DNA of 64,000 nucleotides. Source: Dyadobacter diqingensis (lineage in GTDB: Bacteria; Bacteroidota; Bacteroidia; Cytophagales; Spirosomataceae). The notes under the pieces were generated by a model, which was not told the DNA's origin, made no database searches, and saw only the letters and a list, made by a program, of their open reading frames with translations. The position numbers were made by a program, and so were the translations under genes. Positions 34,493-43,027 of this stretch are shown one piece after another; within the stretch, counting starts at the first letter, position 1, and every line of letters begins with the position of its first letter. The DNA lies in NCBI RefSeq assembly GCF_024220585.1, contig NZ_JAMXKF010000010.1, positions 62,359 through 126,358 of the forward strand, in the 5' to 3' direction.

Positions 34493-35329
34493 ATGAAAAA
34501 ACTGGTGTATTTATCTCTTCTTTTAATGGTGGCTTCTTTGCTGTTCGTAGCCTGTAAAGATGACTCTGATGAAATCAAGGATCCCGGATTAGTGGCCGGA
34601 AAAGGCAAATTGCTGCTGCAATTTGACAACGTGGTGGGAAAGCAGGACCTTGTTCTTGACAACAAAACCTATACCAATAGTCTTGGCGAAAGTCTTACGA
34701 TATCCCGGTTCAATTATTTTGTTTCCAATATCAAGCTTCTGCGTGAAGATGGACAAAGTTATACGATCCCGCAGGATTCGAGTTATTTCAGAATTGTGGA
34801 GTCTGATCCGAAATCCCAGATTGTTTCTTTAAATAACCTGCCTGATGGAAATTATTCGGGAATTGAATATATCATCGGGGTAGACAGCCTGCGCAGTGTT
34901 TCCGGGATCGAGAAAAGAGGAGGCACTTTGGATCCGTCGGGCGAAATGTCGGGAGATGGTATGTACTGGGCATGGAACTCGGGCTACATTTTTCTTAAAC
35001 TGGAAGGCGCCTCGCCGCAATCGTCCGCTTCCAATGGCAAGTTTTATTACCATATCGGCCTGTTTGGAGGGTTTAACCAGAAAACGGTCAATAACATCAA
35101 AACGGTTAAAATTGATTTTGGAGGAAGCAAGGCCATTGTGAAAGGCGACAGCATTCCGAGCGTGAAATTGTATGCCGATGTGGAGAAGGTTTATAACGGT
35201 CCCAACCCGATCAGCTTTGATAAAAATCCGAGCATTATGGCCGATCCGGTTTTGTCGGTAGGCGTGGCCAATAATTACAAATCGATGTTTAGTTTTGGAG
35301 AGCTAAAACAGAATAGTCAGGCAAAATAA
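34493..35329 (+). CDS. MbnP-family lipoprotein 2
   Basis: A 278-residue lipoprotein (lipobox LLFVAC, Cys21). It aligns with MbnP 1 throughout: LLLQFDNVVGKQDLVL, FNYFVSNIKLL, TIPQDSSYFR, EYIIGVDSLRSV, and YIFLKLEG. It keeps the WxW pair as MYWAWNSGY with Trp159 and Trp161, the only Trp residues in the protein, so one is probably the residue oxidised by MbnH 2 to make a copper site. The partner gene starts 24 bases downstream. A 145-base gap separates it from the barrel gene; no strong promoter is seen, only a TAGTTTTA near-match. Confidence 0.88.
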   Translation: MKKLVYLSLLLMVASLLFVACKDDSDEIKDPGLVAGKGKLLLQFDNVVGKQDLVLDNKTYTNSLGESLTISRFNYFVSNIKLLREDGQSYTIPQDSSYFRIVESDPKSQIVSLNNLPDGNYSGIEYIIGVDSLRSVSGIEKRGGTLDPSGEMSGDGMYWAWNSGYIFLKLEGASPQSSASNGKFYYHIGLFGGFNQKTVNNIKTVKIDFGGSKAIVKGDSIPSVKLYADVEKVYNGPNPISFDKNPSIMADPVLSVGVANNYKSMFSFGELKQNSQAK

Positions 35330-35353
35330 ACGAGCCCGTCGCTGAAATCATTT

Positions 35354-36496
35354 ATGGATAAAACGTTTCATGTTGTTGTGAAGAGGATTTGCCTGCTTTT
35401 GAGCGTGTCATTAGTCATGTTGCTGATGGGGATAGCCTGCTCGGGGTCGGGAGGAGGTACGGATAATCCTGATCCGGATCCTGAACCAACCGGGCCGACG
35501 CCGCTGCAATGGGTGAAACCAAAACATTTTCCTGATCCGGTTTATGACCTCACCAAAAATCCTCTGACGGCCGAGGGCGTTTTACTGGGCAAGTTTTTGT
35601 TTTATGATGGCATCCTTTCCCGTACCAATATCATCGGATGCGGCACCTGTCATCAGCAGCAGTCTGCTTTCACGCATCACGGTCATGAACTAAGTCATGG
35701 TGTGGACGATAAGCTGGGCACACGAAATGCGCCTGCTGTTCAGAACCTTGCATGGAATACGTCATTTTTCTGGGATGGAAATGTGCATGAGCTCGATTCT
35801 GTTCCGCTCAATCCGATTCAGAATAAGGTGGAAATGGATGAAACCATGGACAATATCCTGGTGAAACTGAGGGCAACACCCAATCCGGCCTCCAAAGTGC
35901 AGGTGGATTATCCTAAAATGTTCAAGGCTGCGTATGGTACAACGGAAATTACTTCTGAAAAGGTAAGGAAAGCCTTGTCGCAGTTTATGATGACAATCGT
36001 TTCGGCCAATTCGAAATACGATTATTATGTGCTGGGTGACGTTGCTGCTTTCACGGCCGACGAAAAAGCAGGCATGGTACTTTTCAAACAAAAGTGCTCC
36101 TCATGTCATAGCGGTGAATTATTTACCGATTTCAGCTTCCGGAATAATGGCCTGCCGCCGAATAAGATAAATGATCAGGGACGTTACGCGATCACTAAAA
36201 ACAACAGCGACCTGAACAAATTCAAGGTGCCAAGTTTGAGAAATGTTGCGCTCACCGCGCCCTATATGCACGACGGCCGGTTCGTCACTTTGGAGCAGGT
36301 ACTTAATCACTATACCGATTCGATGCAGTCGTCAGAGACTTTGGATGATGTTTTCAAACTGGCCGGCGGAAAAGTCGGTGTTAACCTGACGGCCTCAGAA
36401 AAGCAAAGTATCATTCTGTTCCTGCGGACATTAAGCGACGATCAGTTTATTCGTGATCCGGCGTTATCAGATCCGGGTGTTGGAAATGCCCTTTAA
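35354..36496 (+). CDS. MbnH-like di-haem peroxidase (MauG family) 2
   Basis: A 380-residue lipoprotein (lipobox GIAC). Haem sites are CGTCH near residue 97 and CSSCH near 249; the HHGHELSHG stretch and APYMHDGRFVTLEQVL are conserved. It is nearly collinear with MbnH 1, with long identical DNA stretches such as the GTGCAGGTGGATTATCCTAA region, pointing to a tandem duplication of the MbnP-MbnH pair. Its partner MbnP 2 retains tryptophans. Nine bases separate it from the CxGKCYLA gene that follows, so MbnP, MbnH and that small protein look co-translated. Confidence 0.92.
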   Translation: MDKTFHVVVKRICLLLSVSLVMLLMGIACSGSGGGTDNPDPDPEPTGPTPLQWVKPKHFPDPVYDLTKNPLTAEGVLLGKFLFYDGILSRTNIIGCGTCHQQQSAFTHHGHELSHGVDDKLGTRNAPAVQNLAWNTSFFWDGNVHELDSVPLNPIQNKVEMDETMDNILVKLRATPNPASKVQVDYPKMFKAAYGTTEITSEKVRKALSQFMMTIVSANSKYDYYVLGDVAAFTADEKAGMVLFKQKCSSCHSGELFTDFSFRNNGLPPNKINDQGRYAITKNNSDLNKFKVPSLRNVALTAPYMHDGRFVTLEQVLNHYTDSMQSSETLDDVFKLAGGKVGVNLTASEKQSIILFLRTLSDDQFIRDPALSDPGVGNAL

Positions 36497-36505
36497 TTAA
36501 AATCA

Positions 36506-36883
36506 ATGCGCGTCTTTACAGCCTATTTGTTGTTGTTTTCGATAATGCTGCCAACGGTTAGTCCGTGGGGAACGATCGCGTATTTCCATTTAAACCGCGA
36601 TTACATTGCAAAGGTACTTTGTGAAAATCGTCAGCGGCCCGAGCTGAAATGTAACGGCAAATGTTACCTGGCCCGAAAACTCAAAGAGCAGGAAGATAAC
36701 AAGGACAAGGAGACAACAAATCAGGTTCAAAATTTGCCTGTGTTGCAGCTTTTTGCTCAGGGAGTTACCGCATTTCAATTTTCTGCCGATCTTTTGCACC
36801 TGAAAGAAAAACCCGGTTTTTTCTATCAGCTTGCCGTTTATCTTTCTCCCGCATCGCGTTTACTGAGACCGCCCAGGATATAG
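36506..36883 (+). CDS. Small membrane protein with CxGKCYLA motif, copy 2
   Basis: A 125-residue paralogue of the protein at 30916-31308. It has an N-terminal hydrophobic helix (about 4-27), then RDYIAKVLCENRQRP, KCNGKCYLARKLKEQE near residues 49-64, and a charged stretch. The C-terminal part differs from copy 1 (hydrophobic, then PPRI). The shared core is RDYI-x3-LC-x-NR-x2-P-x3-C-x-GKCYLA. That the same core flanks both MbnP-MbnH pairs, before pair 1 and after pair 2, argues for a role in this system, perhaps as a metal or electron donor. No known family is recognised. Confidence 0.78.
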   Translation: MRVFTAYLLLFSIMLPTVSPWGTIAYFHLNRDYIAKVLCENRQRPELKCNGKCYLARKLKEQEDNKDKETTNQVQNLPVLQLFAQGVTAFQFSADLLHLKEKPGFFYQLAVYLSPASRLLRPPRI

Positions 36884-37039
36884 GTTTTGCATCGATTTTC
36901 TGGTTTTATCACACCCCTTTATTCTTTCCGCCTGTCGGATTAATCACACATTCAGAAAAATGTGGCCGGGGGAATCATGTGTAACGCCAACAGATTTCAA
37001 CCAAATTACCTTTCCTGATTTTAGTAAACAAAAACATTT

Positions 37040-37831
37040 ATGAAACGAATTTTCATTTTCGCTCTGGCGGCTTTTATATTTTCTTCCTGTGACAGTAACG
37101 ATGATGCGTCGGACGTGGCACCTGTTACAAATTCAAAAACGAGTATCACGTTTGATGCTCGTGTTGGTTCTGCTGATTTTGCTTTAAATAAGGATTTTAC
37201 GATTGGCAGCCGGACCTATAACTTTTCAAAACTCCGGTACTGGGTTAGCAATGTCACATTGGTTGACGCAAAGGGCGCAGAATATCTCGTTCCCAATTCA
37301 TATTACCTGATGGAGGAAGTGGGCGATCTGAACCTGTCCGGTACTATTGCAGATAAGCTTACCTATCCTGCCCGCAAAAGAGAGACCATTGAGGTCGAGG
37401 ATATTCCGGCAGGGGAGTACAAAAGCATCAAATTTTCTATCGGTGTGGATGCCAGACACAACGATAACCTGAGCCTTGCCGATGGCGAACTGACCATTGC
37501 CAATGGCATGAGCAATATTGCCTGGATGTGGCACACGAGTTATATTTTTACTTCGGTGGGTGGCACGGTGAAGGAGGGGACAACGGGCGGAGATTTTACA
37601 GCAGAAACAGGTTTGAACGCCAATTACAAAACGGTTTCTCTTGATTTTACAACACCTGTCAATTTTGCAACCACCAAAGGTGTGGTGCTTAACCTGGATG
37701 TGACCCGTATTGTCGATGGAATTGACTTGATCAAAACCCCAAAAGTAAATGCTGCACAGGCCACGATCATGTCGGCTTTGGCAAATAACTATGGAACGAA
37801 GGCGCTCTCTTTCAGTGCGATTTCAAAATAA
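37040..37831 (+). CDS. MbnP-family lipoprotein 3
   Basis: A 263-residue lipoprotein (lipobox FSSC, Cys17), more divergent than copies 1 and 2. It shows ITFDARVGSADFAL, SKLRYWVSNVTLV, IKFSIGVDARHN and the aromatic block AWMWHTSYIF with Trp162 and Trp164, plus Trp68. The oxidisable tryptophan region of the family is thus present. Only five bases separate it from MbnH 3. The gap before it (36884-37039) holds no gene. Confidence 0.87.
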   Translation: MKRIFIFALAAFIFSSCDSNDDASDVAPVTNSKTSITFDARVGSADFALNKDFTIGSRTYNFSKLRYWVSNVTLVDAKGAEYLVPNSYYLMEEVGDLNLSGTIADKLTYPARKRETIEVEDIPAGEYKSIKFSIGVDARHNDNLSLADGELTIANGMSNIAWMWHTSYIFTSVGGTVKEGTTGGDFTAETGLNANYKTVSLDFTTPVNFATTKGVVLNLDVTRIVDGIDLIKTPKVNAAQATIMSALANNYGTKALSFSAISK

Positions 37832-37836
37832 ATCAG

Positions 37837-38889
37837 GTGCTATTGAAAAACTTAGCTTTCCATATTGCTGGTTTAAGTTTTGTTCTGGCGGCTTGCCATG
37901 ATAATCCGAAAGTTGAACCGGGATCTCAGCCTTATCAGTTTGAGGTTCCGGCCAATTTTCCGGCTCCGCTGGAAAACCGTGAAAACCCGATGACGAAAGA
38001 GGGGATCGCTCTGGGCAGATTGCTGTTTTACGATGTTCGGCTTTCTGGCAATAACAAAATTTCCTGCGCAAGCTGTCATGAACCCAAACTGGCTTTTAGT
38101 GACGGCAAAGCGCTGGGCAATGCCGGTGTTTCAGGAACAACGTTACATAGGCATGCCCCGGCACTCATCAATCTGGCATGGGCGGGGAACGGGCTTTTTT
38201 GGGATGGAGGTTCCACAAATCTGGAATCCCAGGCATTTGGTCCGTTAACCGCCGCCGACGAAATGCATCAGGATTTGTTCGAATTGGTTGACGAACTGAA
38301 TGCTGTTCCGGATTATGTAACGAGGTTTAAAGTTGCTTTCAATGAGAAAATTACCTCGCAAAGTGTGGTGAAAGCGCTGGCTCAGTTTCAAAGAAGCCTG
38401 GTTTCGGCCAGTTCCCGGTACGATAAATACCGGAGAAATGAGCCCGGAGGAAATTTATCGCCTCAGGAATTGATTGGTTGGCAGCTTGTTCAGGAAAAAT
38501 GCCAGGGCTGTCATGCCGGTGAGTTATTCACTGATCATGATTATCATAACAATGGCATTGATGCAGATTTTAGCAACGATGCCCTGGAAGGTATTTTTCA
38601 GGGAAGGTTCCGGGTTACTTACAAGACGGCTGATATTGGACGTTTTAAAACACCGACATTACGCAACATTGCGCTCACCGCTCCCTACATGCACGATGGC
38701 AGGTTTGAGAGCCTGGAAGATGTGCTGGACCATTATTCTGAAGAAATTAAAACATCACCCACGCTGGATTTGAAACTGCCTGAAAAAGGGTTAAAGTTGA
38801 AAGAGGAAGAAAAAAAGGCGATCATAACATTTTTGAAAACGCTGACAGATCAAGAATTTATCACGAACCCTGAATTCAGTCGCCCATAA
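37837..38889 (+). CDS. MbnH-like di-haem peroxidase (MauG family) 3
   Basis: A 350-residue lipoprotein (GTG start; lipobox VLAAC). Haem sites are CASCH at about residue 74 and CQGCH near 221, with APYMHDGRFESLEDVLDHY near 280. The His-rich stretch after the first haem in copies 1 and 2 (HHGHELSHG) is replaced by EPKLAFSDGKALG, the ordinary CcpA/MauG sequence, so this pair belongs to a different branch. It is followed by the His-rich lipoprotein (63 bases) and the SCO gene. Confidence 0.9.
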   Translation: MLLKNLAFHIAGLSFVLAACHDNPKVEPGSQPYQFEVPANFPAPLENRENPMTKEGIALGRLLFYDVRLSGNNKISCASCHEPKLAFSDGKALGNAGVSGTTLHRHAPALINLAWAGNGLFWDGGSTNLESQAFGPLTAADEMHQDLFELVDELNAVPDYVTRFKVAFNEKITSQSVVKALAQFQRSLVSASSRYDKYRRNEPGGNLSPQELIGWQLVQEKCQGCHAGELFTDHDYHNNGIDADFSNDALEGIFQGRFRVTYKTADIGRFKTPTLRNIALTAPYMHDGRFESLEDVLDHYSEEIKTSPTLDLKLPEKGLKLKEEEKKAIITFLKTLTDQEFITNPEFSRP

Positions 38890-38952
38890 TCCTGTTGTTT
38901 ATTTTATAGCCCGTTTCTATTTATTATTTACCATTACAATTAATATTCTACT

Positions 38953-39438
38953 ATGAAGAAGTACATTTTAGCCGCCCTGACCATTTCGTTTTTATATGCC
39001 TGCAATGGTGCCGGTGAGAAAAAAGAGGGCCACGGAGGACATGAGCATAATGATGAAAAAACGCCTCTGGATGCCCAGACACAGGAAATGCTGGCGATTC
39101 ATGACAGCATCATGCCGCATATGGACAAGGTGATGGATCTGAAAAAGCAACTTGGCGACGATATTAAAATGACGGATAGTCTGATTAAAATCAAGTCGTC
39201 GAACTTGCTGACAACAAGAAAAGATGAAGCACAAAAGCTGCACGGGCAACTGGACAGTGCGGATAAGGCGATGATGGACTGGATGCATCAGTTCAAATTT
39301 GACACGTTGAAATCTCTCGAAAAAACGGCAGCGAGTGCTTATGTGGCAGATCAAAAGAAAAAAATAGAAAACGTAAGGGTACTTATGGACAAGAGCATTG
39401 CTGATGCAAACCAGTTTGTTGAAAAAACGAAGAAGTGA
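38953..39438 (+). CDS. His/Met-rich helical lipoprotein
   Basis: A 161-residue probable lipoprotein (lipobox YAC, Cys17). Directly after the lipid anchor comes GHGGHEHNDE, followed by helical sequence with further potential soft-metal ligands (HDSIMPHMDKVMDLKK). The rest is a coiled-coil-like helix pair with no known domain. The His/Met content and its position between MbnH 3 and a SCO copper chaperone gene (one base downstream) suggest periplasmic copper binding. Homologues are annotated as hypothetical or misleadingly as viral-inclusion-like because of the coiled coil. Confidence 0.8.
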   Translation: MKKYILAALTISFLYACNGAGEKKEGHGGHEHNDEKTPLDAQTQEMLAIHDSIMPHMDKVMDLKKQLGDDIKMTDSLIKIKSSNLLTTRKDEAQKLHGQLDSADKAMMDWMHQFKFDTLKSLEKTAASAYVADQKKKIENVRVLMDKSIADANQFVEKTKK

Positions 39439-39439
39439 T

Positions 39440-40069
39440 ATGAAAATACAATGGATATGGCTCATGGCGATAATGACCGCAACAAGTGCCGGTTGTCAGA
39501 CTAAAAAGCTGAATTATTTCGGAGAACCCGAGGTGGTCAAAAAAGTGGTGGACGGGAAGGAGACGGAAGAGACGATTTATCCGACCATTCCTGACTTTTC
39601 GTTTACAAATCAGGATAAGCAGACGATTACCGAAAAAGATTTTAAGAACAAGGTTTATGTGGCTGACTTCTTTTTTGTGACTTGCCCTACCATCTGCCCG
39701 ATCATGAAAAAGAACATGCTGACGGTGTACAAGGAATTTAAGGACAATCCGGACGTTGGAATTCTTTCGCATACGATCGATCCTGAGCATGATACGCCGG
39801 AGATTTTAAAACAGTATGCGACGGATCTGGGGATAACGGGAAATATGTGGCAGTTTGTCACGGGCGATCGCGAGAAGATTTATGACATCGGGCAGAAACA
39901 TTACATGGTGAGTGCCATGGAGGATTCAAGCCAGGCGGGTGGGTATATTCACAGCGGTGCTTTTGTGCTGATCGATAAGGACCGGCATATCCGCGGTATG
40001 TACGACGGCACCACGCAGGAGGGGACAGAGAAGCTGATCAAGGACCTCGGGGTTCTGTTGAAAGAATAA
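39440..40069 (+). CDS. SCO1/SenC/PrrC copper chaperone
   Basis: 209 residues from the ATG at 39440, one base after the preceding stop; an in-frame ATG at 39398 would overlap it. An N-terminal lipoprotein signal (lipobox SAGC) is followed by the thioredoxin-like SCO domain (IPDFSFTNQDKQTITEKDF). Copper-binding residues are present: CPTIC at about residue 79 and the distal His in GGYIHSGAF. Family knowledge: SCO proteins deliver Cu to the CuA site of cytochrome c oxidase or act as thiol oxidoreductases. It is the last gene of the copper locus, ending at a strong terminator. Confidence 0.93.
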   Translation: MKIQWIWLMAIMTATSAGCQTKKLNYFGEPEVVKKVVDGKETEETIYPTIPDFSFTNQDKQTITEKDFKNKVYVADFFFVTCPTICPIMKKNMLTVYKEFKDNPDVGILSHTIDPEHDTPEILKQYATDLGITGNMWQFVTGDREKIYDIGQKHYMVSAMEDSSQAGGYIHSGAFVLIDKDRHIRGMYDGTTQEGTEKLIKDLGVLLKE

Positions 40070-40098
40070 AAAAACGGCAGAGAAATCTGCCGTTTTTT
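40070..40098 (+). terminator. Terminator of the copper locus
   Basis: AAAACGGCAG / CTGCCGTTTT with a six-base loop (AGAAAT) and a following T-run, immediately after the SCO stop codon. Confidence 0.92.
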
Positions 40099-40274
40099 GT
40101 TGTATGAGAATAATCCTAAAACAAATTTTGTAAAAAATTATCGGGTTGGTAACGGATTTGAACAATTTCAAGAACTATAACAAATCCAATGTTGTTGGCT
40201 AAAGATGTAGCTGCGGTCAGACCGTAATACTGAGGTAACAGAAAAGAAAAATTGGGTTAACATTAAACTTGGCA

Positions 40275-40307
40275 TTGATTTTTTGATCTGTTATAAAATT
40301 AATTTTG
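40275..40307 (+). promoter_or_regulatory. Putative promoter of the PfkB gene
   Basis: TTG (40275-40277), 22 bases, then TAATTTTG (40300-40307), matching the Bacteroidota TTG/TAnnTTTG form. It lies 25 bases before the ATG at 40332, within a 262-base intergenic stretch. Confidence 0.55.
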
Positions 40308-40331
40308 TTAACATCGATTATTTCTACAATC

Positions 40332-41237
40332 ATGTACGATATCTGTACGATAGGTCATATAACGCTGGATAAAGTAGTAACGACCAAGTCTGTGAAACAC
40401 ATGCCTGGCGGGACTTCCTTTTATTTTTCGAAGGCAATTCAACAATTTGATATTAACTATGTGTTGGTGACGGCATTAGCGCAAAGCGAAATGGGCGTTG
40501 TCAGCAGCCTGAATGCTGATGGGATTACGGTTCATGCGTTGCCGAGCGAACACTCCGTTTATTTTGAAAATATTTACAGCGAAAATCAGGATTATCGCGA
40601 ACAAAATGTGCTGCAAAAAGCAGCTCCGTTCGGGATTTCTGTGATGCCGGCTGTTGATGCAAAAATTTATCACCTCGGCCCATTGTTGTCTGATGATATT
40701 TCGGTTGATCTCATTCGTTTCCTCTCGTTAAAAGGGATGGTTTCTCTTGATGTTCAGGGGCTTCTTCGTTCTGTTGAAAACAAGAAAGTGATCTATCACG
40801 ACTGGGCAGACAAAAAGGAAGCGTTACCTTATGTGTCTATTTTAAAGGCCAATGAGCATGAAATGGAAGTGGTAACCGGTTGGTCGGATGTGCAGCAAGG
40901 CGCTCGTTATCTGGCTGATCTGGGTGTGCAGGAGGTAATCATTACGTTGGGAAGCCGTGGTTCGCTGATCTTTAAAGACGGTGTGTTTCATGAAATTCCG
41001 GCTTACAAACCTTCGGCAATTGTGGATGCAACAGGCTGCGGGGATACTTACATGGCGGGTTATCTGACCAAAAAAATAAAAGGCGGAGATATTCAGGAAT
41101 CAGGAGAATACGGGGCTGCCATGGCGACGTTGAAAATAGAATCTTCCGGGCCTTTTTCCGGAAATGCAGCCACGGTTCAGGAGGTGTTAACGAACGGTGT
41201 CGCGGAAAAATATAATGTGTTACAATTCGGTTTGTAA
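40332..41237 (+). CDS. PfkB-family carbohydrate kinase
   Basis: 301 residues from the ATG at 40332; the promoter match makes an upstream TTG at 40305 impossible. Ribokinase fold: MYDICTIGHITLDKVVT opening, a GGTSFYFSKA substrate loop, LKANEHEMEVVTG near residue 180, and the C-terminal signature VDATGCGDTYMAGYL, in which the Asp of GCGD is the catalytic base. Substrate specificity (fructose, ribose, nucleoside) cannot be set from sequence. It is a stand-alone gene with its own promoter and a terminator at 41270-41301. Confidence 0.9.
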   Translation: MYDICTIGHITLDKVVTTKSVKHMPGGTSFYFSKAIQQFDINYVLVTALAQSEMGVVSSLNADGITVHALPSEHSVYFENIYSENQDYREQNVLQKAAPFGISVMPAVDAKIYHLGPLLSDDISVDLIRFLSLKGMVSLDVQGLLRSVENKKVIYHDWADKKEALPYVSILKANEHEMEVVTGWSDVQQGARYLADLGVQEVIITLGSRGSLIFKDGVFHEIPAYKPSAIVDATGCGDTYMAGYLTKKIKGGDIQESGEYGAAMATLKIESSGPFSGNAATVQEVLTNGVAEKYNVLQFGL

Positions 41238-41269
41238 CTTTTTCAAGTTTCAAACTTGTTCTGATATAT

Positions 41270-41301
41270 AAAGAAACCGGCTTCGGGCCGGTTTCTTTAT
41301 A
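41270..41301. terminator. Bidirectional terminator
   Basis: A 12-bp stem (AAAGAAACCGGC / GCCGGTTTCTTT) around TTCGG, between the convergent PfkB and L,D-transpeptidase genes. Confidence 0.9.
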
Positions 41302-41306
41302 TTCGT

Positions 41307-42953
41307 TCAATTCTTCAAAGCCACGGCCTCAGTGCCTGTACTAAACAGTCTTTCAGCCATTTTCTTATCGTGGCCATAAATGTCTTTCCTGAAATTCAGT
41401 AAACCATTCTGATCGACCCAGGCTGTGAAATAGCCGATAAACACAGGAATCTCAGCTTTTCCGCGCAGGCGCACGTACTTTTCTTTTCCCAGGTTCATGG
41501 CATCGGTGATCTTTTGTTCCGTCCAGGTGCTATCCTTCCGGAGCAGGAATTCTGCCAGTCTTTTGGGTTCTGAAAGGCGGATACAGCCATGGCTAAATGC
41601 CCTGCTGGACTCGCCAAACAGGTTTTTGGAAGGTGTATCGTGCAGATAAATGTTGTAACTATTCGGAAAGAGGAACTTCACCAGACCGAGTGAATTTTTA
41701 GGACCTGGTTTTTGACGGACTGCATTGCCGTTCCATTCCATGTTGTGTTTGGCCAGATAATTCGGCCGGCGTTTGATACCGGGCAAAATTTCGTTTTTTA
41801 ATATGCTCGGCGGCACGTTCCAGTAGGGGCTGAAAACGATCTGGTTAAGCGTTCCCGAAAATATTACCGTGTTGTGCGCCTCAGAGCCTACCACCACATT
41901 CATACTGAAAGACAGGTTGCCGTCTTCATACACGTGGAGTTTGTACTCAGGGATATTGACCAGCAAATAATCCGTAGTCGGTGTGGCCGGGACCCAGCGA
42001 ATACGCTCCATGTTGATCAGAATCTGTTGAATACGCTCCTGGATCGGCACGTTGATCTCGCGGAAAAAAGCGGCGCCGATCTGTCCATCCTGTTTTAGTC
42101 CGAAACGCGTCTGAAAACGTTTTACGGCCTGGGTCAATGAAGTGTCCAGTAGGTCGGAGGTGTCGGCTTCCGGCAAATCGCCGAGGGCAAAAAGCCGCTG
42201 TTTAATCTCCGGAACAATAGCGTAACTGTTTCCCTCCTTATATTTTTTCTTATCCGGCGCCAGTGAATCCCAGGTCTGGTCTTTCCGTATCTGGTAGTAT
42301 TTCAGCAGGTTTTCTTTCAATAAATTATATTGGCGGTTAACCGGCTCATAGGCAGACAGATTCTGCGCCTTGTTCTTTAAAAGCGAGTCCAGAAACGCTT
42401 CTGTATTGATTTTTTTACGCGGAATATACCAGTTAAGTTCTTGAATATTAATGCGGTGGTCTCCGGAATAGGCCCGGCTGGCATACTTAAAAAACTGCTC
42501 CGTCAGCAAGAGTTCGGTATTGACGATCGAGGTATCTTTCGGGTTTATTTTTTTTAGCTGTTTCAGGGAATCTATTCTTGAAACCAATGCAGCATTGTAT
42601 AGCGAGCTGTCTCCCGAATAATGGATGTAGTCATTTTGCAAACCCAGAAATGTAGGGACAAAATCGGCTAGCCCGTCCGGGAAAAACCATGCAAACTGAT
42701 AGTTTCTGTGGTTGTAAAAACTCTGGATCTGGTTCGCGATGCTATCGTTTTCCGTGGTTTTTACAAAACGGTTTAAGGTAACACTATCCACGAACAATTC
42801 CGTGAAAGAGTTTTCGACGGTAATAGTGGTATCCCGCACCGCGACTTCCGGCAGTTTTTTTTCTTTTTGTGAACAGGACGCAAGCAGAGCGCCCAATAAA
42901 ATGAATAAATAAACCCTGTTCAAAGTGTGTGATCGCATGTTTTTGAAAATCAT
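41307..42953 (-). CDS. L,D-transpeptidase (YkuD domain) lipoprotein
   Basis: A 548-residue protein with a lipobox (LLASC) near residue 27 (start at 42953 or the ATG at 42938). A long N-terminal helical region (scaffold domain, about 40-230) is followed by a peptidoglycan-binding domain (LTQAVKRFQTRFGLKQDGQIG). The YkuD catalytic domain comes next (YLLVNIPEYKLHVYED), with catalytic residues in the H-x-SHGCIRL block near residue 460. This is the large YcbB/LdtD-like type that cross-links peptidoglycan 3-3 in the periplasm. It is not clearly in an operon; the aspartyl protease gene lies 74 bases upstream on the same strand. Confidence 0.93.
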   Translation of the reverse strand: MIFKNMRSHTLNRVYLFILLGALLASCSQKEKKLPEVAVRDTTITVENSFTELFVDSVTLNRFVKTTENDSIANQIQSFYNHRNYQFAWFFPDGLADFVPTFLGLQNDYIHYSGDSSLYNAALVSRIDSLKQLKKINPKDTSIVNTELLLTEQFFKYASRAYSGDHRINIQELNWYIPRKKINTEAFLDSLLKNKAQNLSAYEPVNRQYNLLKENLLKYYQIRKDQTWDSLAPDKKKYKEGNSYAIVPEIKQRLFALGDLPEADTSDLLDTSLTQAVKRFQTRFGLKQDGQIGAAFFREINVPIQERIQQILINMERIRWVPATPTTDYLLVNIPEYKLHVYEDGNLSFSMNVVVGSEAHNTVIFSGTLNQIVFSPYWNVPPSILKNEILPGIKRRPNYLAKHNMEWNGNAVRQKPGPKNSLGLVKFLFPNSYNIYLHDTPSKNLFGESSRAFSHGCIRLSEPKRLAEFLLRKDSTWTEQKITDAMNLGKEKYVRLRGKAEIPVFIGYFTAWVDQNGLLNFRKDIYGHDKKMAERLFSTGTEAVALKN

Positions 42954-43027
42954 TTTAGTCAGGTTTGATGTGTTACAGGATCAAAGTCAGTGATCAAACC
43001 CCAAGCTAATTAATTTTTTCAAAACAA

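Noticed and set aside
30916..40069. Methanobactin biosynthesis cluster
   Set aside because: MbnP and MbnH are present, but no MbnB/MbnC synthase or short Cys-containing precursor peptide gene could be found.
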